A stretch of 64,000 bases of DNA from Pyrenophora tritici-repentis (taxonomy: Eukaryota > Ascomycota > Dothideomycetes > Pleosporales > Pleosporaceae): positions 3,162,001 through 3,226,000 of the forward strand of contig NC_089392.1 of the NCBI RefSeq assembly GCF_003171515.1, written 5' to 3'. A program made the translations under genes and the position numbers. The notes under the pieces were generated by a model, which ran no database searches, was not told the origin of the DNA, and saw only the letters and a list, made by a program, of their open reading frames with translations. This document shows, in pieces, positions 56,601 through 64,000 of the stretch. Numbering within the stretch: position 1 is the stretch's first letter; each line of letters starts with the position of its first letter.

Positions 56601-58278
56601 CGAGAAAGTTGGGTATACCGTCGATCTCTGGTAAGTAAGCTAGCTCCTCATCTGAGGCAGTGTACAATTTGTCCTTGCCCGAGTGATACCACACTCCCGC
56701 GCGCTTGAATGGAGCTTGGGAGATGACGTTGGTGGCGAAATCGGGGCAGTAGAGGACGTTTTGGAGTGAGATCTTCTCTGTTGTTCCGTCGGCTTTGACG
56801 ACTTCAAGGCGTACAGTGCCAACGCCGGCGGCGGTGGTTGATCCGGTAGAGCCGTGTACGTCATTGTCGATTGGAGCGTATTCGTAAAATTTCGAGCGGT
56901 TATTGAAGACGTGCCGGTTAGCGGCAGTGTCGTAGCAGTACCGCTGTTGATAGTCGTGATTGGAGACTGCCTTCTTGAGGAGAGTCGGAGAGACGAAGGT
57001 GGCGACTGTCACGTATGAGTGAGCATCGTACTGATCAGCATCGTCGTCGTTGCTGTTCTTGGCCACTGTAACGTTTGTACGAGCTGCTGCAGCTGCGGCC
57101 TTCTTAGCGGCATTGTCTGCGGTGCGCTTCTTAACATTATCTGGGGTGAGAGAAGGGTGAAGTTTCCAGCAAAGCTCATTAGGTCCTGGGTGCTCTCGCT
57201 TGCAGTGATCGCACATTCCAACAGGCTGAGGAGTACGCTTCTGTTGGTTGTTATTGCGCGTCGGCAGAGACGAAGGAGTAGGAGTAGAGTTCTGGTTGCT
57301 GTTGTTGCCATTGCCGCGGCCATTTAGGCGTGTGAGAACGCGCTTCTCCTCCGCTTGTTTAGAGACGGAGAGGAAAGTCTTCACGGGCTCATCTGGGGCA
57401 TGGCGTAGGTGATCCTCGAGTGACGCGACGAGCGTGTCGATAGACCATGTATGGCCTTGGCGGAGGTCGTTATTGCGAGCTTCTACCCACTGTGGGAGTA
57501 CACGAGCTAAGCCGTGAAGGAAGTGGATGATGAGCAGGTCTTCGATGTCGCGGTCGGCGGATGTACCAGGTACTGCTGAAGGCTTCTTCCATCCAAGTGT
57601 GATGCCTTGTACCGTGATGTCATTAATTGTCTCGCGAAACTTTCCAATATAGCTGCGGACTGTGGGTTGGGTCTCAGCGCGGAGGTCGATGAAGGCAGTC
57701 CACGCGAGAGCAGCATTGGCGTAGTCACCGTTGCTGTTTAGGTCCTTGAGAGCCTTGTACATATCGTGGGCGGTGGGGCAAGTGCGCACCTGAGCTACGA
57801 GAGGCTTGTCAATGGATGAGAGTATGGTGTTTTGGAGTCGGGCATCTCGGGCGACCCATGAGTCAAGCGCAAGCTTGTCCTCTTTAAGTAGCTGTCGAGC
57901 CTCATTGTTGAACGGTCCTATAGTCTTGTTGAGTTTGCCGACACGGTCAAGCTCGGCTTGGATAACGTCTGTTGAGGTGCCTAATGGATGAGTGATCGGG
58001 CGCTGCATGGCGGTAATGCGATATTTGTCGTCTGTAGCGTCAAATTCTGGGCGCGGAGCGCCATCTAGGACGGCTACAGCGCCATCGGCGGCTGCGTAAT
58101 TGATGAGTTGTTTAATCCAGTCCTTCCAGTTTTTGCCGTCGGCTGCAAGGCGCGCTGTGACAGCTGTGGAGGAGGTGTAAGTTGCCATCGCGGCGGACGT
58201 CGAAGACCGTTCGGCTAGCGATTTTTGGCGGTGAGCAGCGAGGAGCTCGTCGTCGTCCAAGCGATCGATGAGCTGCAA
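53620..58278 (-). CDS. Copia-type Gag-Pol polyprotein, intact
   Basis: Single 1,552-codon frame with no stop or frameshift between Gag and Pol. Gag occupies about residues 1-375 and ends in a zinc-knuckle-like motif CDHCKREHPGPNELC (spacing 2-3-6, not the retroviral 2-4-4). The protease has a DTA-type site near residue 450. Integrase follows: a zinc region with His pair near 596 and Cys pair near 628-631, then Asp 657, Asp 718 and Glu 754, a DD35E triad. A low-complexity linker (about 880-970) leads to reverse transcriptase with the YVDD site at 1220-1223, then RNase H with Asp near 1399, Glu near 1439 (SSTESEY) and Asp near 1476 (YTDNQ). All catalytic residues that I can check are present, so the protein looks functional. 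A second Met at residue 31 is an alternative start. Confidence 0.97.
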   Translation of the reverse strand: MQLIDRLDDDELLAAHRQKSLAERSSTSAAMATYTSSTAVTARLAADGKNWKDWIKQLINYAAADGAVAVLDGAPRPEFDATDDKYRITAMQRPITHPLGTSTDVIQAELDRVGKLNKTIGPFNNEARQLLKEDKLALDSWVARDARLQNTILSSIDKPLVAQVRTCPTAHDMYKALKDLNSNGDYANAALAWTAFIDLRAETQPTVRSYIGKFRETINDITVQGITLGWKKPSAVPGTSADRDIEDLLIIHFLHGLARVLPQWVEARNNDLRQGHTWSIDTLVASLEDHLRHAPDEPVKTFLSVSKQAEEKRVLTRLNGRGNGNNSNQNSTPTPSSLPTRNNNQQKRTPQPVGMCDHCKREHPGPNELCWKLHPSLTPDNVKKRTADNAAKKAAAAAARTNVTVAKNSNDDDADQYDAHSYVTVATFVSPTLLKKAVSNHDYQQRYCYDTAANRHVFNNRSKFYEYAPIDNDVHGSTGSTTAAGVGTVRLEVVKADGTTEKISLQNVLYCPDFATNVISQAPFKRAGVWYHSGKDKLYTASDEELAYLPEIDGIPNFLVVTESSKAPAALSYASLVCYRSSADEPSSSRPATDWHHIMGHAGIDAIKDTAKVVHGMKLTTSTVTNCEPCGLSKSKRNISRIQQTPPNTALGKVHVDVVGPITIPGKDGERYFMPITDGKSRRQWLFTSDSRAVLGQQLINWCKAMKAKGFTITIHTDNAREFINASNKQYFDSVGIEVVTSPPYDATRNGIAERANGITEDRTRGALIAAKLPIKLWPYAAKYMARIHNLVSNSNLPGKITPLEAWNRSIGYPNPVPNVAKMHAFGHVGYAHISAQKRVTGDKFAPRAHKGHLVGMIGENIYQMWIPETDEIVTTASVRFDSYDSPSTPPLSPIIGPSPSPKVLPFKPLINRLADAATTPPAPPQDGDGGDLDNHQLPRADGGDGFDGFEDDDEAPPAPPTRGNNKAARRHEINADLNPAHIIHGPRNRRARAFFTSSTFDRCFAMALVKPTLGSKLSELPPEPRNYRQFLKHPRRDDLQLAMDDEYNALIANGTWRPATAEEIAKYEIIPGQWVWTYKGNAQGYHVKDKARMVACGNKQQESIWYREVYSYVVRTSTLRILLALVAYFDLECEQIDMITAYLNAHLDDDDVVLLRLPAGCTGFGNIVRLRRGMYGLRQSALLWYNDLKDSLKDLGFEPIEADPCVFVNPTTKAIIVVYVDDLILITRDVTSMKALKSQLLNRYKARDLGPIGFYLGIRILRDRPNRSLSMTMDSYVDRIVDEYHLANAPKADNPLPKSALTLIKRDDIADNNLIQQYQSLVAKLLYPTSIIRCDLAWHVNFMARFANNPTLEQLSLLKHMLRYYNGTATLGIKYQGDLKDANMDDPDHMIGLKAYSDSAHGDNNERKSSSGYVIKMAGGVVSYKSYRQRLVTLSSTESEYIAMTYAAKEINWLQRLLSQVGYVGNDLKPFKLYTDNQPALNMIRKDGHHERTKHIDAYFKYTKQQYKDGNLKLDYLPGVEMPADGLTKPLDKQEHAKFIGLIDMVNVPRM

Positions 58279-58420
58279 GTTGCGGGGTCGCGATTGCTAA
58301 AGTGGCGCGCGATTGCGACGTCACCGAGCTGTTTTGCGGGGAGGGTGATGATCGTGATGAGGCGCGCGGGTCGTCAAAATATCTAATAGAATTATCGTGA
58401 GCGACTACGGGAGCGGGTGA

Positions 58421-58432
58421 GGGCTCATAACC
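58421..58432 (-). other. Primer-binding site, complement of initiator tRNA-Met anticodon arm
   Basis: Directly inside the 5' LTR the plus strand reads GGGCTCATAACC, the sequence of the anticodon stem-loop of fungal initiator tRNA-Met (GGGCUCAUAACCC in yeast). The element RNA therefore carries the complement. This implies priming by an internal tRNA fragment, as known for Drosophila copia and yeast Ty5, not by the tRNA 3' end. The match is 12 of 12 bases and abuts the LTR. Confidence 0.85.
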
Positions 58433-58604
58433 TGTCAAGCGTCAAGGTTGGGGAGAATCATCATGTCGTATTAGAGCTATCGGGAAGAGGTCTATATACG
58501 CAGTGGGAGGAGAGAAGGAGCTAGGCCGTAAAGGTACTAGCGGGTAAATAGGTGGCTGCCTGGTTGCCCAAAGAGGAGCCAAGGGATAAGCCCTATGGCC
58601 GACA
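58433..58604 (-). repeat. 5' LTR of the copia element
   Basis: The 172-bp terminal repeat at the 5' end of the element as transcribed, reading the same as the 53359-53530 copy. It should carry the element promoter, firing leftwards, away from the downstream gene at 58806. Confidence 0.97.
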
Positions 58605-58805
58605 AAGACGCTGGATCTGAGACTTTGAGATATTGGAGTGCATCAGCAGAAAGAAAGATATATCAAATCGCCAAGACAAGAGACGGGGTTTTGTAATTGG
58701 AAACTGTGATCAAGGAACAAGACAATACAAGACGAGATCAAGAAACCCAAGAATTTAGAAAGAGAAAAAGAAAACAGCAAAAGAAGCCAGAAAGAGAAGA
58801 GAAAG

Positions 58806-59851
58806 ATGGGAAACGACACATCATCACCACCACCAAAAACAAACGGTACCAGCACCAACAACCCCAACATGACCGCAGTGCAAAAACTCCGAGCCATGCT
58901 CGCCGACTCAGACAAATTTATAACCTGCCCCGGTGTCTACGATGGTTTCACAGCAAGAATAGCACTACAAGAAGGCGTAGACTGTTTATACATGGTACGT
59001 CCACCACACCCTCTTTCCATCCCATCCCATCCCCACCCACCCACCACACCCATCTAACCACTCCCTTCCAGACCGGCGCAGGAACAACAATGTCGCGCCT
59101 CGGCTTCGCCGACATGGGCCTCGCCACGCTCACCGAAATGCACCAAAACGCCACCATGCTCGCCTCGCTCTCCCCGACAACACCCCTCATCGCAGACGCT
59201 GACACAGGCTACGGCGGTCCCCTAATGGTCGCCCGCACAGTAACCTCCTACATGCGGTCCGGCGTCGCCGGCCTGCATATAGAAGACCAACCTATCAATA
59301 AGCGCTGTGGCCACCTGCAGGGCAAGCAGCTCGTGGATCTTGATGAGTACCGCACCCGAATCCGTGCTGCACGATTAGCGAGAGAGCAGGCGGGTGGGGA
59401 TATCGTAATTATTGCTAGGACGGATGCGTTGCAGAGTCAGGGGTACGACGAGGCTGCGAAGAGGCTCAAGGCGGCGGTGGAAGAAGGAGCTGATGTGGCG
59501 TTTCTAGAGGGCGTGACAAGTGAGGAGGATGCGAGGAGGATATGTGCAGATTTGGCGCCGACGCCGTGTTTATTTAATAATGTACCTGCGGGTGTGTCGC
59601 CGGATTTTAACGTCGAGCAGTGTAAAGAGTTGGGGTATAAAATGGCGATTTTTCCGCTACTCGCATGTGAGGTTGTATATCCGGCGGTTAGGAAGGCGGT
59701 GAGGCAGATGATGCAGCTGGGGAGTGTGAAGAGTGTTGAGGAGGATGGTAAGCGGTATGGGCCGCGAGAGTTGTTTGAGGTGTGTGGTTTGGATGAACTG
59801 ATAGACTTTGATCTTAAGGCTGGAGGGTTGAGTTACAAGAATGGTGCGTAA
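58806..59851 (+). CDS. Isocitrate lyase/PEP mutase family enzyme
   Basis: Predicted 322 aa from two exons: 58806-58994 and 59072-59851; intron GTACGT...CCAG with a CTAAC-type branch. The fold is read from FITCPGVYDGFTARIALQEG, then TGAGTTMSRLGFADMG, the metal-binding LIADADTGYGGP, the active-site loop GLHIEDQPINKRCGHLQGK (KRCGH is the ICL/PEPM signature), IIARTDALQSQGYDEA and LFNNVPAGVSPDF. Length and motifs fit the small fungal group that includes oxaloacetate hydrolase, methylisocitrate lyase-like proteins and carboxyphosphonoenolpyruvate mutase relatives. It is not the ~530-residue glyoxylate-cycle isocitrate lyase. Met 22 (MTAVQKLRAML) is an alternative start nearer the family norm. The retrotransposon ends 201 bp upstream, probably within its promoter or leader. 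Confidence 0.9.
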
Positions 59852-60173
59852 TTGGACTTTGATATCTTAGTATGAATCAGTCAAAACAAATACATGCGAA
59901 AAGGGATATACGCACAGCTGTGATAGACAATCTCAATTGAGACGTCGTCACACGGCCTAGTCAAGATTGGTCAGGGTTTATCATCTACTTCACAATCACA
60001 TAGATGTTCGTTGTAGAGTCAGCTATGAAGCGTGTAATTCGTAAAGCAGCTATTATGTGCCAATCATGTACCCATAAGGCGGTCATGTTCAAACACCCAG
60101 CCACCTATATCTCATTCCGTATGTTCCTGCTTTCCATCACCCATGCAATGTAGCCTTGAGGCCCATCACGAGT
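59852..60173. other. Convergent intergenic
   Basis: Some 320 bases between convergent stop codons. Nothing further is seen. Confidence 0.4.
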
Positions 60174-62165
60174 TTAGGCGCCAACGTTGGCCAGGAGAGT
60201 CTCGTACTTGGACTTCCAGTAGCGCGCGTCACCGCCAGTAGGTCCCGCGCCAGTTGACTGTGAAGCCTTAGCCTTGACCGTGGCGAGCTGGAGTTCCAGG
60301 TTCTTGACGACGTCGTCCTTGTCGAGAGCTGCCTGGCGGTACTGCTCGGCTTGCTTGGAAAGCGGAAGCAGGTCTCGGTACTCTTTGTAAGAGCGCTAAT
60401 CTTAATTAGTATGTTATTCCATAAAATTTAGGGTATTTGTTGCTTACCTTGGCGAGTTCAGTCCACTCATCTACAGCGTGCTCGAGATCGCGAATCTTCT
60501 GCACCTGAGCAAGCATCTCATCCTCCAGGTTGGGGTTTGGGGAACCGCCACCGCCGGGAGACATGCTCATGGAAGCCTTGAGCTGATTGATCGCAGTCTC
60601 CAGTTCGGCTTTCTCAAAATTAAGGGCTTGAATAGTTTCTGCGTTGCCCTTCAACTTGCTAGTGACCTTGGCATGCTCCGACTTCAGAGTCTGGACAGTC
60701 TTCTCAAGATCCTTCTTTTCGTTGAGAGCATTCTCAAGTGTGGTCTGAGCCTTACGTCCATCAGCCGTCATAGCCTCATTTTCCGACGTGAGGGTATCGA
60801 TCTGCTTTGACAAACTAGCCTTCGCTTGTCTGAGCTCAATGACTTCCTTCTCGAGATCGACAAGCTTGGTCAGACGCTGCTTAAGCTCAGAGTTGTGTTT
60901 CTGGAGGCGGCCGACTTCGATCGTCAAGGTGTTAAATTGCTTGGTTTGCTCATCGAGCTTCTATGCTGTTATTAGTTTCATATACACTTGGAATATTCAT
61001 GCATGCACAACTTACCATGAATAACTTGGAATGCTCGGCCGTCTGGTTGCTGTACTTGGTGTTCAGCGCCGCGTGCTCCTTCTTTGCCTTGTCGGCGTCG
61101 AGACGGGCGATGTCCTCAGCTTCTTTCAGCTCGACTATCATGGCATCAAGGGCCTTGGTCTTGTCGGTCTCTTTCGCAAGCAAGTCAGCGGCTGACTTGA
61201 GCTTCGCGATGAAGCCATCGGTGGTCCCCTGGACTGCAGCATCGTCCTTAGTATACATGGCCACCTCTTTGCGTAGAGCAGCGACTTCAGCTTCAGACTG
61301 CTTCTTGGAGTCCACAAGCTTCTCAAGCTCCTTCTCAAGGCTCTGGAGCTTGGACTTGGTCTCAGACAGCTGTGTACGCTCTTGCTTCAGCTGCTGCGAG
61401 CCGCTGTCAATCTCTGTGAGAAGTTCGCCCTTCTCGAGATCGAGACGCGAGACGCGCTCCTCGAGTGTCTCTAAATCTTTCAATTTGCTCTCGGTCTGAG
61501 TCTTGTGGAGCCGGAACGCTTCATGCCCCTGCAAGATCAAGCTATTTTGAATGTCGGCCTACGTGATTGTAAGTTAGCAAATGTCTTACAGACAAATGTC
61601 GATCGTGGAAGCAACTGACTTTCTTTCGCACGATGTTCAGCTCGCCCTCTGTTTCTCGGATGGTCTCGTTCAACAAGGCAGTGTGATGCAGACCCAAGCT
61701 GTCGCGCTGTTTATGCAGGAACTCAGGCAGCGCAACCTTTGCATCGTTTGCTGCAGCAAAGAGGCCCTCCAACTCGACCCAGAGAGCATCGATAGTGGCG
61801 TTGGTCGCCTCTGGGCACTTTTCACGAACCAGCTCAAGCAGGCGGCGCGTGTTGACGACTTTGTCCGAGACAGTCCTGGAGAGGTCCGCAACATGCTGTT
61901 CGACTTCTTTCTTCAAAACAGTACCCTGAGCAATGGCAAGCTCTACATCAGGGTTGTGCTGAGTGGTGTTGCCGGCAACCTGAGAGTTGGTCTTTGAAGC
62001 TGCGATCTGTTCTTTTGTGGCAATGGCATTCTTGGCAGTGGGAACAACAGAGGTAGTCGAGGAACTTGAGAACTGGTTCGTAAATGTAAACTTCATGGGC
62101 TGTGGAGCATACTTGGAGAAGCCGAGCGCCTTTGGGCCGGCGTACGGCTGATCAGAAGCCATCAT
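60174..62165 (-). CDS. Large coiled-coil protein of unknown function
   Basis: Predicted 607 aa; not recognised. Four exons, in transcription order: 62165-61620, 61558-61016, 60960-60448 and 60395-60174; all introns are GT-AG and in phase 0. A short N-terminal region (PYAGPKALGFSKYAPQPMKF) and a Ser/Thr/Asn-rich linker precede a helical domain at about 75-180. A nearly continuous coiled coil follows from about 185 to 515, rich in Lys, Glu, Leu and Gln, of the type seen in cytoskeletal, septal or tethering proteins. A Gly/Pro break (SMSPGGGGSPNPN) separates it from shorter C-terminal helices. The C terminus, SKYETLLANVGA, is not an obvious targeting signal. The start could be either of two adjacent Met codons (62165 or 62162). 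Confidence 0.8.
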
Positions 62166-64000
62166 TGACAACGAGACTAGACGCGCATTGATTAGCATGA
62201 AGCGGGCACTTGGATGCTACGAGAAATATACCTTGCTTGAACTAAGAGGGGCAGGATCGAAGCCGCCGCTTGTGTTGGTTGTGCTGGCTGTCACGGCCGG
62301 ACGTCACAACAAAGCGTGGCCGTAACTGCATGCGCAAGTTAGTCGAGTCTTGGTATACGCTGTCGGACAACTTACAGACAGATAAGAGAGATGCCTACGA
62401 AGTAGCGGGTTTGATTGAGGCGCGTGTGTGGTTGTATGCTGGTGGGGTCAAGAAGGTGCGGAATCTGTAGATAATCAAGGCAGTCGCGCAGTGCGTCAGG
62501 GCAACTACACACGACTATGCCGCTAGTATCCTAACAGTCCTAGCTCTTTCAATGAACGTCAAAATCAGAGTCCAGTACCTAGGTAACCGTCTTTTCACCT
62601 CATGCCGCTACTAAAGAATGCATGGAAATGCTCATGTCACGTGCGAGGCAGCTTTACTTTCACCCTCACCTGGGACCGGACTTGTAAGCGAAAGCCCACG
62701 CTTATGGAGACGACAACATCCGTCGCCATGGTAGCATGTCTTGGGGGATATCATTGACATGAGGTAAGACGAAGCAAAAGGTACAGACTGTTCGTCTACT
62801 TGTTGGTAGCCACGAGGGAGTATGAGATGGAGCACCAGAGGCATGACAAGACAGAGAAATGATTTTGAGCAGGAAATTACTTGGAAGTGATATACGAGAT
62901 ACACGCGAGAGCACCATGAAATTCGAGACAGGCACCTACCTTTCTACGAACATGGTATCACTAAAATACACGCCTATACAAAATTACTAGACAGCACTCC
63001 CCCCCTACGGGACTACTCGACAACACCCTTTGGACGCCTGACATGGGAAATTTGGCTACTGTGGTAATATTCATGTTTGTGATAGTGATGAGGAGGAGCG
63101 GGCAGGTTGGGACAAAAGAGGAAAATATGGTGCTTTTTGTGTGCTCGTCCTAACCGACCTGCATCAAACGGTCTCAAGCTCAACGCTGTCCCCGCAACGC
63201 ACAAACCACTTGATTGGCCGTGGACCGGAAAAAGGGCATGTGTTGAATGGCATGATTTCGGTCGAGAGTGCATCCAAAAGGAAGAAACAAGCTGGGCAGG
63301 CCGAGTGGCAAGACAAGGCTTGAGCGACGAAGCGTGTGGCCAAGGGGCGAAAAAGCATAGGAAAACGCCATGTCGCTCGCGTGTCAAACCAGGAAGACGG
63401 GTGCAATTCCCATTCGGCAGTTGAGGTGCTACTGTAAGACGTGGGTGAAATGTCTCACGCCGCATGCATATCCGTCGTGGCAGGCGTGTAGGAGATACAG
63501 TTGGGGGTTGATACAGTGGAGGCTGAGGTGGCAGCTGGTAGTAGTGCACAGTGCGGGCGCGGGCAGCACGGATCAGGCTCGCACAACCTCACAAGCTTCG
63601 GGCCAGGTCACGACACTTGTGTGATGAGTTCAGACGCTCGTGGAATGAGTTCCAGCGCGTCATTTTAGGGGGCGTCAGACCCAGCTATACGGGCCTTTTT
63701 ACCCACGTCGAACATGGGGTAGATCTGTAGGCGGGCTCGGATGCCACCTTGGACCTTGTGAGTGGGGGCGCGTCGGGGCGAGAATACCACGTTGGAGATA
63801 GTTCAGGGTGAGATGGGAAAGGAGATGGTTAGGGGAGTGGGAGCATGAAGGGGGGCCAGCCGGCGGAGCGTTGGCAGCGCAGCGTGCAGCAATTGCGTCG
63901 TCTGCTGAGCCCCACTTTCGGAGGTATGGCAGCGGAAAGGGCCGCCATGTGCTCCTGCCAGGACTGCTTGCTGAAACGCCAACCCGATCCTGACCTAGGC
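62166..64000. other. Right edge, no supported gene
   Basis: About 1.8 kb. Frames at 63013-63549 (minus) and 63370-63624 (plus) have no recognisable motif. A frame at 63808-63993 runs to within seven bases of the window edge but ends in a stop. The stretch is probably the promoter of the coiled-coil gene and flanking DNA of a gene outside the window. Confidence 0.45.

Larger units (their letters stand above)
53354..58609 (-). mobile_element. Complete Ty1/copia LTR retrotransposon with target duplication
   Basis: The element proper spans 53359-58604 (5,246 bp) and is transcribed on the minus strand. Both ends are TG...CA LTRs of 172 bp that read as identical, and the host base run AAGAC flanks both sides (53354-53358 and 58605-58609) as a 5-bp target duplication. 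Inside are a primer-binding site beside the 5' LTR, one open Gag-Pol frame with integrase before reverse transcriptase (the Ty1/copia order), and a G-rich tract beside the 3' LTR. Identical LTRs and an undamaged frame point to a recent insertion with no visible repeat-induced point mutation. It may be competent to move. Confidence 0.97.

Noticed and set aside
53620..58278. Signs of repeat-induced point mutation in the copia element
   Set aside because: The frame is fully open, CpA dinucleotides are plentiful in the text read, and the two LTRs show no difference by eye.
63013..63549. 178-codon minus-strand frame at the right edge
   Set aside because: No motif; composition is like surrounding non-coding DNA; overlapping frames of similar length occur on both strands.

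Overview
The window reads as nuclear DNA of a filamentous ascomycete (Pezizomycotina). The genes are split by short GT-AG introns, mostly 48-110 nt, with CTAAC/CTAAT-type branch sites. Many genes have a first intron just behind the start codon. The families present (APSES-ankyrin cell-cycle factor, Zn2Cys6 factor, hybrid histidine kinase, AusD-like methyltransferase) are fungal. A dothideomycete, perhaps Pleosporales, fits the style, but that is inference and not shown by the sequence.

Layout. 1-9.9 kb: a peroxisomal-type acyl-CoA ligase, a divergent pair (complex I NDUFB7 on minus, Mbp1-like APSES factor on plus) and an EamA/DMT membrane transporter. 9.9-15.4 kb: a PTPA phosphatase activator, a thiol glutathione peroxidase (minus) and a C2H2-like zinc-finger protein (minus). 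15.4-19.3 kb carries no recognisable gene. 19.3-24 kb: a small conserved protein, a Use1-type SNARE, a DUF1771-Smr protein ending in a CaaX box, and an unknown 196-aa protein. 24.5-28.6 kb: a six-exon cytosolic hybrid histidine kinase. 28.6-31.4 kb: a gene-free stretch with a degenerate tandem array of ~110-bp units, each opening with a small hairpin. 31.4-39.1 kb: NAD kinase and spermidine synthase (both minus), an AusD-like methyltransferase, and coatomer epsilon. 41.3-45.4 kb: a GDPD-type phosphodiesterase, gamma-tubulin and a doubtful small gene. 48.4-50.7 kb: a Zn2Cys6 transcription factor.

53,359-58,604 is a complete Ty1/copia retrotransposon on the minus strand. It has two 172-bp LTRs that read as identical, a 5-bp target duplication, one open 1,552-codon Gag-Pol frame, a primer site matching the anticodon arm of initiator tRNA-Met, and a G-rich polypurine tract. 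It lies about 200 bp upstream of the start codon of an isocitrate-lyase/PEP-mutase family gene. The window ends with a large coiled-coil protein (minus) and 1.8 kb without a clear gene.

Most genes are unrelated housekeeping functions, and no biosynthetic cluster is evident. The best candidates for something new are the hairpin tandem array at 29.1-29.8 kb, the apparently young copia element with internal-tRNA priming, and the putative Mbp1 self-regulation sites at 3.53-3.56 kb. Gene models were assembled by eye from reading frames and splice signals. No similarity search was run.
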